NCBI RefSeq assembly: GCF_000717475.1
Contig: NZ_JPIK01000004.1
Span: 205,843-269,842, forward strand
DNA length: 64,000 nucleotides
Direction: 5' to 3'
From: Desulfonatronum thiodismutans
Lineage (GTDB): Bacteria; Desulfobacterota; Desulfovibrionia; Desulfovibrionales; Desulfonatronaceae
The translations under genes were made by a program, and so were the position numbers. The notes below the pieces were generated by a model. It was not told where the DNA came from and searched no databases. It worked only from the letters and a program-made list of their open reading frames with translations. Positions 9,238 to 18,787 of the stretch are shown one piece after another (position 1 is the stretch's first letter; the number at the start of each line of letters is the position of its first letter).

Positions 9238-10695
9238 CTACGTCACGTCCCAGACCTGCCCCCCCGGCGTATCGCGGACCTCCACGCCCATTTCAGTCAA
9301 CTGCCCCCGCAACGCGTCGGCTTTCTGAAAATCTTTGGCCAGCCTGGCTTCCAGACGCGCGGCAAGCAGTTCCTCGACCTGGGCGACGTCCAACTCCTTG
9401 CGCTGAATCCGCGTCTGCTTCAACCAAGCCAGCCACTGCTCCGGTTCATCCTGGAACAGGCCGGTTGCCTGGCCCCAGTTTTGTAAATCCCGCAGGATCC
9501 GCGCCCCCATGTCGCGACCGCCGCTGCTTTTGCGCAAGCCCTTGTTTTCCAGCATGCGGTTGGCCATACGCACCACGCCGAAGACATGGCCCAGGGCCCC
9601 GGCGGTGTTCAGGTCATCCTCCATGGAACGGGTCCACTCGGCTTCCAGGGTGGCCAACTCGGTCTCCAGTTCCGAAGCCAGGGCTGCATTGCTCCACTTG
9701 CTCCCTTGCGCGTGCTCCCGAAGCAGGGCCATGGTCTGATAGATGCGGTGCAAGGCCTTTTCAGCCTCTTCCATGGACTGGTACGTGAAGTCCAGAGGGC
9801 TGCGGTAATGCTTGGACAACAGGAAAAAGCGCAGCACTTCGGGCTGAAACTTGGCCAGAATATCCCGGATGGTCACGAAGTTGCCCAAGGATTTGGACAT
9901 TTTCTCGGAATTGACCTGCACGAAGCCGTTGTGCACCCAGAAGCGGGCGAACTCGCCGCCCGTGGCGGCCATGGACTGGGCCATTTCGTTTTCGTGGTGC
10001 GGGAAGGTCAAATCCTGTCCGCCGCCGTGAATGTCCAGGGGCAGGCCCAGCAGATGCTCGCTCATCACCGAACACTCCAGGTGCCAGCCGGGACGCCCCT
10101 GTCCCCAGGGGCTGGGCCAGGAAGGTTCTCCCGGCTTGGCGGCTTTCCATAGGGCAAAATCCAATGGATCTTCTTTGCTTTCCCCAGGCTCCACCCGGGC
10201 CCCGGATCGCAGCTCCTCGATGTTTCGTCCGGACAGCCGACCGTAACCTTCGAAGGCCCGGACGCGAAAATAAACGTCGCCCTGGTCCGTGGCATAAGCG
10301 TAACCCTTGGAAATCAGGGATTCGGACAGGCTGATCATGCCGGGGATATGTTCCGTGGCCCGCGGCTCAAAGTCCGCCCGGAGGATTCCCAGGCGGTCCA
10401 TGTCCTCGTAGAACGCGGCGATATACTTCTCGGCCACCTCCGAGGAGCCGATGCCCTCGGCCGCGGCCCGGTTGATGATCTTGTCGTCGATGTCCGTGAA
10501 GTTGCGGACAAAGGTGACCTTCCAGCCCTTGTAGCGCAGATAGCGGACCAGAACGTCGAAGACCACGGCGGACCTGGCATGCCCGATATGACAGTAATCG
10601 TACGCCGTGATCCCGCAAACGTACAAGCGGGCATGATCGTCCCGCAACGGTTGAAATTCTTCCTTCTTTCCGTGCAAACTGTTGTAGAGGAGCAT
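9238..10695 (-). CDS. cysS: Cysteinyl-tRNA synthetase
   Basis: Charges tRNA-Cys with cysteine in the cytoplasm. The 485-residue protein is full length. It has the class I HIGH box in DYCHIGHARS near residue 37, KMSKS in EKMSKSLGN near 270, and the zinc ligands: Cys in YVCGIT, Cys in HLECSVMSE, and the PHHENE His residues. The C-terminal DALR and anticodon-binding region is present. It follows ispDF (42-nt gap), a neighbour pair that recurs in many bacteria, probably as one operon. Confidence 0.97.
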   Translation of the reverse strand: MLLYNSLHGKKEEFQPLRDDHARLYVCGITAYDYCHIGHARSAVVFDVLVRYLRYKGWKVTFVRNFTDIDDKIINRAAAEGIGSSEVAEKYIAAFYEDMDRLGILRADFEPRATEHIPGMISLSESLISKGYAYATDQGDVYFRVRAFEGYGRLSGRNIEELRSGARVEPGESKEDPLDFALWKAAKPGEPSWPSPWGQGRPGWHLECSVMSEHLLGLPLDIHGGGQDLTFPHHENEMAQSMAATGGEFARFWVHNGFVQVNSEKMSKSLGNFVTIRDILAKFQPEVLRFFLLSKHYRSPLDFTYQSMEEAEKALHRIYQTMALLREHAQGSKWSNAALASELETELATLEAEWTRSMEDDLNTAGALGHVFGVVRMANRMLENKGLRKSSGGRDMGARILRDLQNWGQATGLFQDEPEQWLAWLKQTRIQRKELDVAQVEELLAARLEARLAKDFQKADALRGQLTEMGVEVRDTPGGQVWDVT

Positions 10696-10737
10696 AGCGA
10701 CTCACATTGTCTCGACAGTGTTTGTTATCTAACTCAT

Positions 10738-11988
10738 TTACTTCGAATCGAGGCGCCGCATGGCCGTGACCACGGCCATGGCCTTGATGCCCTGCTTCGC
10801 GCCGGTGAATCCCAGCCCTTCTTCGGTACTGGCCTTGACCCCGACCCGTGAGTAGTCCAGGCCAAGCAGCCGGGCGACATTGCGGCGGATTTCCTCGCGC
10901 CGGGGGGCGACCTTGGGAACCTGGGCAACGACGGTCAGGTCCACGTGGGTCAGGACCAGCCCTTCCCCTTGGGCCAATTCCAGAACCTCAGACACCAGTA
11001 CGGCGCTGTCGATGCCCTCGAACCGCGCATCCGAATCCGGAAAGAGTTCTCCAATGTCGCCCTTGCCCAGACAGCCCAGCAGGGCGTCGGCCAGGGCGTG
11101 CAGGAGCACGTCGCCGTCCGAGTGGGCGATGATCTCCGGAGCACCGGGAAAAGGCACGCCGCCCAGCTTCAACGGACGGCCCGGGCCAAAGCGATGGACA
11201 TCGTAGCCAAAGCCCACGCAGGGAATGGAAGTGCTCATCTCGACGGATTCCTTGAGCAGGTTGAGATCATCCGGGTTGGTAATCTTGATGTTGTCGGGGT
11301 CTCCGGGAATCACGCGCACGCCCCTCCCCAGCCGCTCCACCAGGGAGGCGTCGTCCGTCACCGTCCATTGCTCTTGCAGGCAGCGTCGGTGGGCCTCTTC
11401 AAGGACCGCGCGGTCAAAAACCTGTGGGGTTTGCACCGCCCGCAGGACGGCCCGGTCCAAGGTGGCCGACACCCGCCCCTGGCTGACCTGCTTGACGGTA
11501 TCAGTTACGGGAAGGCCGGGAATCACTCCGACTACGGCTTCGTCGCCGACGTCGGACGATTCTTTTTCCCGCAATGCGGCCACCAAAGTCGTGACCAGGG
11601 CCGTGACCAGGGCCGGACGGACAAAGGGCCGGGCCGCGTCGTGGATCAGCACGACCTCGCTTTCCCGCGGAACCGCGGCCAGACCGAGCCGGACCGAATC
11701 CTGCCGCAACGCCCCCCCCTGGGCCGTCAGCACGGGAATCCCCGGCCGCTCCGCATCCACGAGCCGCCGGACCCACTCCTCCCCCACGGCCAATTCTTCG
11801 GCCGGAAACACCACGACCACCCCGTACAGATCCGGTATTTGCGCGAAAACCCGAACACCGTGCCAGAACAAGGGCACGCCCCGCCAAAGCAAAAACTGCT
11901 TCCTGGTCCCCACCCCGGCCCGCTCCAAACGGGAGCTTTGACCGGCGGCCAGCACCACGGCCCAGGGACGACGCAAGGAAGATTTCAT
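10738..11988 (-). CDS. ispDF: Bifunctional IspD-IspF (MEP isoprenoid pathway)
   Basis: Fusion of 2-C-methyl-D-erythritol 4-phosphate cytidylyltransferase (residues about 1-245) and 2-C-methyl-D-erythritol 2,4-cyclodiphosphate synthase (about 255-416). The IspD part shows VVLAAGQSSR and IHDAARPFV; the IspF part shows GFGYDVHRFG with metal-binding Asp/His and HSDGDVLLHALADALLG. The fused form is known in several proteobacterial groups and bridges steps that are not consecutive. The frame stays open upstream through RNase P RNA sequence; ATG at 11988 (or 12012) is chosen because the IspD fold begins immediately after it. Confidence 0.94.
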   Translation of the reverse strand: MKSSLRRPWAVVLAAGQSSRLERAGVGTRKQFLLWRGVPLFWHGVRVFAQIPDLYGVVVVFPAEELAVGEEWVRRLVDAERPGIPVLTAQGGALRQDSVRLGLAAVPRESEVVLIHDAARPFVRPALVTALVTTLVAALREKESSDVGDEAVVGVIPGLPVTDTVKQVSQGRVSATLDRAVLRAVQTPQVFDRAVLEEAHRRCLQEQWTVTDDASLVERLGRGVRVIPGDPDNIKITNPDDLNLLKESVEMSTSIPCVGFGYDVHRFGPGRPLKLGGVPFPGAPEIIAHSDGDVLLHALADALLGCLGKGDIGELFPDSDARFEGIDSAVLVSEVLELAQGEGLVLTHVDLTVVAQVPKVAPRREEIRRNVARLLGLDYSRVGVKASTEEGLGFTGAKQGIKAMAVVTAMRRLDSK

Positions 11989-12032
11989 GGATAAAACAGA
12001 AGTGGGGGTCATGGAAGCATTTGGTGTGAAAA

Positions 12033-12524
12033 CGCGGGAGTCGGGCGATAAGCCGGGTTCTGTCTCCCCGCGCCCACTTTGTCCTGGCAAAGCATCATGA
12101 CCCGACGATCCATCAGGACAAAGTGAGCGCGGGGCGATTGTCATTCCTCTAGGACCGGAATTGCTTCCGGCCTCCAGCAACCTACCCGAGGACTTCGACC
12201 GGGCCGGCCTCAAGCGTCCTCCTATTTGGTCTTGCTCCGAACGGGGTTTGCCGAGCTTGCCGCGTCACCGCGGCAACTGGTGGGCTCTTACCCCACCGTT
12301 TCACCCTTACCCCGCGCTCACCTTGCCCTGGTCTTCCCTCAACTGATGAGAAACGTACCAAGGCAAAGTGAACGCCGGGCGGTCTGTTTTCTGTGGCACT
12401 TTCCCGGGGTCGCCCCCGCTGGACGTTATCCAGCGTCCCGCCCTATGGAGCCCGGACTTTCCTCCCGGGACGCGCCTTGCCTGAGCAAAACACGCCCCCG
12501 ACGACAATCTGCCCGACTCCCGCG
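12033..12524 (-). ncRNA. rnpB: RNase P RNA (class A)
   Basis: Catalytic RNA that trims tRNA 5' ends. A 14-bp P1 helix pairs 12511-12524 with 12033-12046. The universal core GGAAAGTCCGGG is present on the minus strand around 12451-12464, and the 3' signature ACCCGGCTTAT is at about 12046-12057. Length is near 490 nt, longer than the usual 350-400. Part of the excess is a long hairpin whose strands at 12066-12084 and 12114-12134 pair over about 20 bp. A good sigma-70 promoter precedes it. The open frame of ispDF that crosses it is not coding there. Confidence 0.95.
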
Positions 12525-12530
12525 AAAAAG

Positions 12531-12559
12531 AATATAGAACAGCGCCCATCCCAGGTCAA
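12531..12559 (-). promoter_or_regulatory. Sigma-70 promoter of rnpB
   Basis: On the minus strand, TTGACC (-35, 12554-12559) is followed by exactly 17 bp and TATATT (-10, 12531-12536). Transcription would start about 7 nt downstream, right at the first bases of the RNase P P1 helix. Confidence 0.8.
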
Positions 12560-12617
12560 AGAGTCTGGGTAAAACTCAAATGCAACTTTGTCCTCTTTCA
12601 CGTATTTTCGGACCAAG

Positions 12618-12647
12618 TCGAAATCGAGATCGCAATCGTAATCGAAA
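12618..12647. repeat. Short (ATCGNN)-type hexamer repeat
   Basis: A run of ATCG words spaced at six bases (TCGAAATCGAGATCG... to ATCGAAA) in the noncoding gap between rnpB and the zinc-ribbon gene. A similar but inverted arrangement occurs at 40621-40691, so it appears to belong to a dispersed intergenic repeat class in this genome. Confidence 0.5.
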
Positions 12648-12763
12648 GCCGTGCCGCGGGAAGTTGCCCCGGTGCTCAGAGCGATGCTTCCCGCTCACAA
12701 AGCACTGTACCAGAGGCGGCCTTCCCAGGCTGCTTTCAGTGCATTTCCAGGCCAAACCACGGA

Positions 12764-13525
12764 CTAAGCCGCGGCTGCTTCGGTCTCCTCAACTTCGTCT
12801 TCCTTGGAAAAGTGCTCGGACCAGTAGATGATTCGCTGACAATTGGGGCAGCTCAGGATCTGCTCCCCTTTTTGCAGGACATTGTAGGTCTGCGGCGGGA
12901 TGCTGATGTTGCATCCCTTACAGATTCCCTCGCCCACCGAGACCACTACGGGCTGGGACAACCGGGCCCGAATGAATTGGTAGCGGCTCAGGATCGGCTT
13001 GGGAATCACCTGTTCGGCCTCGCCGCGCAGCCCTTTCAGTGTTTCCAGGCGAACCTTGGCGGACTGAAGCTTCTGGTTGATCTGCTTCTTTTTCTGAGTG
13101 ATTTCCTGCTGCAGAGCGGTCAACTCGGCCTGGGTCGAAGCCAGGGTCTCCTCCTGCCGGGCGAGTTCCTCCAGCAGGGATATCTTTTCTTCTTCCCGGA
13201 CGCGGTTGGTCTTCTCCAGGTTGTCGATCTCCCGCATCATGGCCTGATGCTCCTTGGAGTTGGTGACCATCATCAGCTTGTTCTTGCTCTTCTTGATCTT
13301 CCGTCCGGAATCCTCGATATCACTGTCCAACTGGTCCCGCTGAGCGACGATCATGGCGATTTTTTCCTTCAAATGCGCCACCGCGTCCTTGAGTTCAAGA
13401 AGACGCGCCTCCATCCGTTCCATCTCCAAAGGAGCGTTTTTCAAGAACGTGTTCAACTGCATGATCTCGTCGTCGATCATTTGCAGGGCGACCAATTGCT
13501 CAATCTGTTTCAAATACAGGCTCAA
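12764..13525 (-). CDS. Coiled-coil protein with C4 zinc ribbon
   Basis: Member of the conserved C4-type zinc-ribbon (zf-RING_7) family, 253 residues, molecular role undefined. Residues about 1-170 form a long coiled coil rich in Glu, Lys and Gln heptads. The C-terminal part holds the zinc site CKGCN and CPNCQRIIYW, then an acidic tail. A TTG at 13525 is chosen as start because AAGGAGG lies 8 nt upstream, which is stronger than anything near the longer frame start at 13552. The gene lies directly upstream of rnpB and downstream of the Nif3-like gene; these pairings recur in other bacteria. Confidence 0.85.
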   Translation of the reverse strand: MSLYLKQIEQLVALQMIDDEIMQLNTFLKNAPLEMERMEARLLELKDAVAHLKEKIAMIVAQRDQLDSDIEDSGRKIKKSKNKLMMVTNSKEHQAMMREIDNLEKTNRVREEEKISLLEELARQEETLASTQAELTALQQEITQKKKQINQKLQSAKVRLETLKGLRGEAEQVIPKPILSRYQFIRARLSQPVVVSVGEGICKGCNISIPPQTYNVLQKGEQILSCPNCQRIIYWSEHFSKEDEVEETEAAAA

Positions 13526-13612
13526 TGTTTTTCCCTCCTTAATTCCGATCAATATCCCGCTTTATCCGACCCGTTTCGTGCCCCGGTCTCGTCCCCGCCC
13601 GACTCCGACATA

Positions 13613-14614
13613 TCAAGAAGACGAGGACAAAAAGTCGATTCCGGGGAAAAAAGCCACCTCCACGGCGCCGTGGGTCAGCTTGCGCCGCAATTCCTCGGAG
13701 AATACGCGCATCATACGCTCCTCCAGGGCGAAATGGCCCACGTCCACTACCAAATACCCCAGCTCACGAGCGGCCTGCGCGTCATGGTACTTGAGGTCGC
13801 CGGTCACGTAGACCTGCGCCCCGACCTTGGCGACCCGTCCAAGCAGCGATGCCCCGGACCCCGGGCAACAAGCCACCCTGTTCACCTTCTCGGGAACAAT
13901 TCCGGCCAACGCTTTCGGGGGGCCAAGAAGTCTCTTGAGAGCCTCGGAAAACTCCCCCCAGAGCGTCGGTTCCGGCATATCGCCCACGAATCCGAAACCA
14001 AGAGGTTCCTTCGGCAGGTCCAACTCGTGGGAAACCACCCGAAGCGCGTCATCTTCCACGCCGGAAATCACCCCATACACCTCAAAGTCACTCCCCGGAG
14101 CGGCCACCACCTCCAAAATCCGCGCACCGAGTGCATAGACCTCGACGCCAGGACGTCCTTCAAGCTTTTGCGCGACCTGCTCAATCCGGCCCTCCGGACC
14201 CAGTATCCGAAACCATCGCCCAAGACGGCTTCCAGTCTCCTCCAGCACGGAGATGTTCTTCAATCCCAATTCCCCGGCCAGCCATCGCACCGGCCCTCGA
14301 GGCTGAACGTCCAGGCTGGTGTGCGCGGCGTACAGCCAGGCGTCATGGCGCAGCAACGCCCCGAGGACATGACGATATCCATTTGGCAGAGCAGGCAATT
14401 CCGGCTTCAAGGCCAACGGGTGATGCACAAGAATGAAGTCCGCCCCCCAGCCCAAGGCTTGGTCGATCAGTCCGGGGGTGGGATCCAACCCAACGGCCAG
14501 TTTACCGACCCGCTTCCTGCCCGCGGCTACCTGCACCCCGCTTCGATCCCAGGACGCCGCCCATTGCAGGGGAGCGGTCGCCTCGATCATGGCGATCAGT
14601 TCATGAACGTGCAT
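13613..14614 (-). CDS. Nif3-like dinuclear metal-centre protein
   Basis: NIF3/YbgI family protein of 333 residues, usually annotated as GTP cyclohydrolase I type 2 homologue; its reaction is not established. Metal ligands are visible: HH in FILVHHPL near residue 64, the Asp in AHTSLDVQ, and the C-terminal VGHFALEERMM motif. The middle (about 120-230) matches the inserted PII-like domain of the longer bacterial members. It sits 87 nt upstream of the zinc-ribbon gene in the same direction; the two genes are often adjacent. Confidence 0.86.
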   Translation of the reverse strand: MHVHELIAMIEATAPLQWAASWDRSGVQVAAGRKRVGKLAVGLDPTPGLIDQALGWGADFILVHHPLALKPELPALPNGYRHVLGALLRHDAWLYAAHTSLDVQPRGPVRWLAGELGLKNISVLEETGSRLGRWFRILGPEGRIEQVAQKLEGRPGVEVYALGARILEVVAAPGSDFEVYGVISGVEDDALRVVSHELDLPKEPLGFGFVGDMPEPTLWGEFSEALKRLLGPPKALAGIVPEKVNRVACCPGSGASLLGRVAKVGAQVYVTGDLKYHDAQAARELGYLVVDVGHFALEERMMRVFSEELRRKLTHGAVEVAFFPGIDFLSSSS

Positions 14615-14663
14615 GGTCAGCCCTCGCTCTGTTCATGGTTTGACGGATTTTTCGCAAAAAAAA

Positions 14664-14710
14664 AGACAAAAAAAAGGTGTTTCCCGGATAAACTTTTCCA
14701 AGAAACACCT
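14664..14710 (-). terminator. Rho-independent terminator after tRNA
   Basis: On the minus strand AGGTGTTTC pairs with GAAACACCT (14702-14710 with 14675-14683), followed by a run of eight T and a second T-rich stretch. It lies downstream of the tRNA at 14788-14863. Confidence 0.8.
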
Positions 14711-14787
14711 CTCGTAAGAACGGCGAACAATATTTCAGCAATGCGGGTGATGTCTTCGTACGCGCCTGAGGCACCTGAATCCTCTTA

Positions 14788-14863
14788 TGGTGGGCCTACC
14801 AGGACTTGAACCTGGGACCTGCCGGTTATGAGCCGGTGGCTCTACCAACTGAGCTATAGGCCC
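14788..14863 (-). tRNA. tRNA with CAT anticodon (probably Ile2; Met possible)
   Basis: A 76-nt cloverleaf with encoded CCA. The acceptor stem GGGCCTA pairs with TAGGCCC; the anticodon loop is CTCATAA, giving CAT. A second CAT tRNA at 25163 has the G1-U72 acceptor typical of elongator Met, and neither has the initiator's unpaired first base. This one, with a fully paired G-C acceptor, is therefore likely the tRNA-Ile whose C34 is converted to lysidine by TilS. That choice is inference; the anticodon itself is seen. Confidence 0.9.
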
Positions 14864-14888
14864 ATTAAGAATTTGCAAAAGAGAAAAC

Positions 14889-14917
14889 TGTTACCCTGGA
14901 GCAGGAAGTCCTGTCAA
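14889..14917 (-). promoter_or_regulatory. Promoter of the CAT tRNA
   Basis: Minus-strand TTGACA (14912-14917), a 17-bp spacer and GTAACA (14889-14894). The expected start is about 20 nt upstream of the mature tRNA 5' end. It overlaps the 3' end region just after the thioredoxin-reductase-like gene. Confidence 0.6.
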
Positions 14918-14928
14918 GCGTAAATTCA

Positions 14929-15828
14929 TCACTCTTTTGGACGAACTTTCTTGACGTGCTCGATGGCGGACCTAGCGGCCAAGGCACCTTCCCCCACGGC
15001 TACGCTGATCTGCAAAAAACGACCGACGCAGTCTCCGGCCGCGAAAATCCCGGGGATGTTGGTCCGCTGCTGTTCGTCCACCTCGATGAATTGCTTGCGC
15101 ATCACCAGCCCCAGGCTGACGGCGAAATCGGAAGTCCCGGCCTGGCCCATGGCGATGAACAGCCCGTCCACGGGGTCATGCTCGCCGTCCTCGTATTGCA
15201 CGGAGGACAGACCGTCCTCCCCTGCCAATTTGGCGATCTTGCGCTCCGAGACCGGTATTCCGGCCTCACGCAGCTTGTCCAGAAACTCCGCCCCCATGTC
15301 CAGAGCCTTACCTTGCGTGCAAACATGGACCTTGGGCGTATAATGCAGCAGTTCCAGAGCCTGATTCGCCGCAAAATTCCCCTCGCCCAGAACCATGACC
15401 TGTTTTTGACGGAAAAAGAAGCCGTCGCAACTCACGCAATAGGAAACGCCCTTGCCTTCATAGTCGTGCAAATTCTCGATACCCGGCCGGACCCTGGCCA
15501 CGCCGGTGGAGAGAATCACGGCCCAAGCCTCGTACTCGCCCTGTTCGCTCCGGACATGGTATCGACCCTGCTCTCCCAGATGAACCCCAAGGACGCGGTC
15601 GCACGCAACCTCCGTCCCGAAGCGTTGCGCCTGCCGCGTGCCGCGTTCGATCAGCTCCCTGCCGGAAATGGTTTCGTCGAAACCGAAATAGTTGTCGATG
15701 TCGTAATCCCCGGCGACTTTCGGCGCGCAACCCAGGACCACGGTCTTCATCCCGGCCCTGGCGGTGTAAATGGCCGCGGACAATCCCGCCGGTCCCTGAC
15801 CAATGATCAGTACGTCAACCTCGCGCAT
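14929..15828 (-). CDS. Thioredoxin-reductase-like FAD/NAD(P) oxidoreductase
   Basis: Low-molecular-weight thioredoxin reductase family protein, 299 residues. FAD motif VLIIGQGPAGLSAAIYTARAG at the N terminus, redox-active CVSCDGFFF in the middle, and the second FAD motif GIFAAGDCVGR near the C terminus. The NAD(P)-binding stretch is VMVLGEGNFAANQALEL; it has GEGNFA in place of the usual GGGxxA, so cofactor preference is unclear. ATG at 15828 has GGGAG 7 nt upstream; the longer frame is noncoding. No thioredoxin gene is adjacent, so the partner is unknown. Confidence 0.85.
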   Translation of the reverse strand: MREVDVLIIGQGPAGLSAAIYTARAGMKTVVLGCAPKVAGDYDIDNYFGFDETISGRELIERGTRQAQRFGTEVACDRVLGVHLGEQGRYHVRSEQGEYEAWAVILSTGVARVRPGIENLHDYEGKGVSYCVSCDGFFFRQKQVMVLGEGNFAANQALELLHYTPKVHVCTQGKALDMGAEFLDKLREAGIPVSERKIAKLAGEDGLSSVQYEDGEHDPVDGLFIAMGQAGTSDFAVSLGLVMRKQFIEVDEQQRTNIPGIFAAGDCVGRFLQISVAVGEGALAARSAIEHVKKVRPKE

Positions 15829-15944
15829 GGCATGCTCCCTGCCCGATTGTCGGGCAAATCGTTGAAAATCGTTGATAAAACAGTCAAGGTAGAAGGGCCT
15901 GACCGAATTGTCAAAACCGCTGCTCACAGCTAGAGTGCCCCGAA

Positions 15945-16739
<795 letters not shown>

Positions 16740-16774
16740 ATCCAGTCCGACGCCCTTGTCCTCCAGCCTGCCGG

Positions 16775-17242
16775 TCACAACCACAGAATCGTACGCAACC
16801 GTGATTCCAGAGGCAGATCCAGTTGGCGAGCCAAATCGGCCGCTTCGACCTTGGCCTTTTCCAGGCCGAAATGCACCCCCGGCAAAACCAGTCGGCTCCT
16901 GCCGCGTAGCTCGATCACATGAGCCAGATAGACGGGACGCAAATCCCCGCCCAGTACGGTTGCAACGCCCACCGCCCGAAACTCACTGAATAAGAATCCC
17001 CGGTGGCGCTCCCGAAACAAAATCCGCCGATACTTTTCCACCACATCGGCCCGCTGATCGATATGCACCTCATGCCGATATGAGAAACAGCCCGCGGCAA
17101 CCACAGACAGGACCACTCCGGCGAAAGCGCTGAATTCCCCTCCAGGACGCAACCATATCCAGACCAAAAACAGGACCACGGCCATTCCGGCGGCAAACCC
17201 GCCGATAGTCCGAGAAATTTCCGTATCCGCGCGAATGTCCAT
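16775..17242 (-). CDS. Small membrane protein of unknown function
   Basis: Unrecognised 155-residue protein. Two hydrophobic segments lie at about residues 12-30 and 38-53, followed by a roughly 100-residue cytoplasmic domain rich in beta-type hydrophobic patterning (YLAHVIELRGRSRLVLPG). Its ATG overlaps the PilZ gene stop by one base (TGATG), so it is translated together with the PilZ protein. That coupling suggests a role linked to c-di-GMP signalling at the membrane, but this is inference only. Confidence 0.6.
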   Translation of the reverse strand: MDIRADTEISRTIGGFAAGMAVVLFLVWIWLRPGGEFSAFAGVVLSVVAAGCFSYRHEVHIDQRADVVEKYRRILFRERHRGFLFSEFRAVGVATVLGGDLRPVYLAHVIELRGRSRLVLPGVHFGLEKAKVEAADLARQLDLPLESRLRTILWL

Positions 17243-17883
17243 CAGGCGGAGTCCAGGAACATCAGGGTTTGCTCGATATAGACATTGACCCGTGCCAGCA
17301 GGTCGTCCGGAACATCCGTGAACATCAAACCGAGTCTCGCTTTCACACCACTTTTACTCAGTTGCCTGACCGTGCAGGGAATCTCCGCTTGATCCGCCTC
17401 GAACAGCAGCGGGCATCGCAAAAGCAACACATCGCCGATTTCCACGGAGAGGGTTTGCTCGTCGTTGGTTGGCAAGACGATGTTGCAGCCGGATATACTG
17501 ATGTCGGACAATGCTCCGGCAAGACATACGTCTTCGAGAATCACCGTGGCCGGGAACAGGCAGTCCATCCGGTCGACCTTACGCAGATTGAACGACTCAA
17601 CATGCTCGGGATATTTAAAAAAAAGCAAAGGAAAGGGTGAGAAGGTAACGTGCAGGATTTCCGTGGTGAACCCCAGCACCGTTCCGGAGTGAATATACCG
17701 GACCGTCACGGAGTTGCCCTTGTACAAATGCTCCATGAGCATTTCGCGATTGACCTGCGGCACCACGGGAACGACGGTGATCACGCAGCGATTTCTGATG
17801 TAACCGACGAAAAAGGACTGGAGCTTGTCCTTAATCCCGGCCAACTCCATCATAATTCTGGTTCCGGGCTCGATTCTGTTCAA
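17242..17883 (-). CDS. YcgR-like PilZ-domain c-di-GMP effector
   Basis: Flagellar-brake-type architecture: N-terminal YcgR/PilZN beta domain (about 1-100) and C-terminal PilZ domain (about 105-210). The PilZ ligands are RKVDR (RxxxR) and DISISG (D/NxSxxG). A TTG start at 17883 is preferred because GGGGAGG lies 6 nt before it and the family N-terminal pattern begins there; the frame extends to 17934. The 213-residue product likely binds c-di-GMP and modulates motility or exopolysaccharide. Followed by a coupled membrane protein gene, preceded by an unknown helical protein gene (63-nt gap). Confidence 0.82.
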   Translation of the reverse strand: MNRIEPGTRIMMELAGIKDKLQSFFVGYIRNRCVITVVPVVPQVNREMLMEHLYKGNSVTVRYIHSGTVLGFTTEILHVTFSPFPLLFFKYPEHVESFNLRKVDRMDCLFPATVILEDVCLAGALSDISISGCNIVLPTNDEQTLSVEIGDVLLLRCPLLFEADQAEIPCTVRQLSKSGVKARLGLMFTDVPDDLLARVNVYIEQTLMFLDSA

Positions 17884-17946
17884 CGGGAACCTCCCCTTGC
17901 CTTCCCTCCGTCGGCCAGAATGCCGGAAGGACACGAAAAACCTGTG

Positions 17947-18774
17947 CTACAACGTGAACGATTCGTAGACTCGAAACAGATCCTCGTAAGCGACGCCCTT
18001 GCGGATGCCCAGAAACATCTCCACGGACATTTCCATTTTGTTTTCCATGTCCGCCAGGATTTCCTTACGCAGCAAGATCAATCGGTACTTCACGAAATCG
18101 TGCTCAAATCCGTCCTGGATCAGGGCCATGCCTTCGGAAAAGTAATAGGACCGGATATATTCCGAAAACACGACCATTTTTTTCAGATCATTGCGCCGGG
18201 CGAACATGGAGTAGACCATCATGTTGATGATCAAGGCTTCGATCTTCATGGATTGATCGATGAGCAAAAACCGCTCCCTGGTCTTGGGGTTGTCCAGACT
18301 TTGAAGGGCCTGTTGGGCTATCTCGAAGACTTCCTTCTCGAAAATCGGCGAGATGGAAAACTTGGATATGATTCGGATCAGAACTTTCTGCGGGTTCTCA
18401 TTATCCGCGATGCCCAACAGGCAGATGGCCAGCAGATCAAGCTTGCGATGCAGGTCCCGGAGTAAATTGCGCTGCTTGATCCCGGCCAGGCGTCGGCAGT
18501 CTTCGGGAGAAAGACCGGATTGCAGGAGCTTCAACAGGTGCTTGATGAACGGCTCGGTGGCGTGCTTGGCCTCTTCGGGTAGAAATTTTCCATTCTTCCG
18601 TTGATCCAGGGTCTTTTTCAGGGAAAGCCAGTACGCGGCCACGGCTTCCAGGGGCGAGTGCACCAAGTCGACCAGCCGCCCATCCGGCTGACTGCCATGC
18701 GCGGATACATATGATTTCGTTAAGTTGTCACTCACTCTCGCCTCGCTGTCCCCATAAACAGTCTGAACGTGCAT
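17947..18774 (-). CDS. Conserved helical protein of unknown function
   Basis: Unrecognised 275-residue soluble protein, predicted nearly all alpha-helical, with no signal peptide or membrane segment. Charged helices such as IKQRNLLRDLHRKLDLLAI and a hydrophobic core around MKIEALIINMMVYSMF can be seen. ATG at 18774 is 11 nt after the stop of the TVP38 gene; a longer frame from 18810 overlaps that gene. It is followed by the PilZ gene, so TVP38, this protein, PilZ and the small membrane protein may be one operon. Confidence 0.6.
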   Translation of the reverse strand: MHVQTVYGDSEARVSDNLTKSYVSAHGSQPDGRLVDLVHSPLEAVAAYWLSLKKTLDQRKNGKFLPEEAKHATEPFIKHLLKLLQSGLSPEDCRRLAGIKQRNLLRDLHRKLDLLAICLLGIADNENPQKVLIRIISKFSISPIFEKEVFEIAQQALQSLDNPKTRERFLLIDQSMKIEALIINMMVYSMFARRNDLKKMVVFSEYIRSYYFSEGMALIQDGFEHDFVKYRLILLRKEILADMENKMEMSVEMFLGIRKGVAYEDLFRVYESFTL

Positions 18775-18787
18775 TCCAAGTCGGTCA

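Noticed and set aside
9117..9788. Plus-strand frame of Pro/Arg-rich composition opposite cysS
   Set aside because: Composition typical of antisense GC-rich coding DNA; no domain.
11989..12213. N-terminal extension of ispDF into the rnpB gene
   Set aside because: The sequence folds as RNase P RNA and the translated extension has no similarity to IspD.
12812..14809. A long plus-strand frame of about 665 codons
   Set aside because: It is antisense to the zinc-ribbon and Nif3-like genes, both with clear family motifs and starts; its translation has no recognisable domain.
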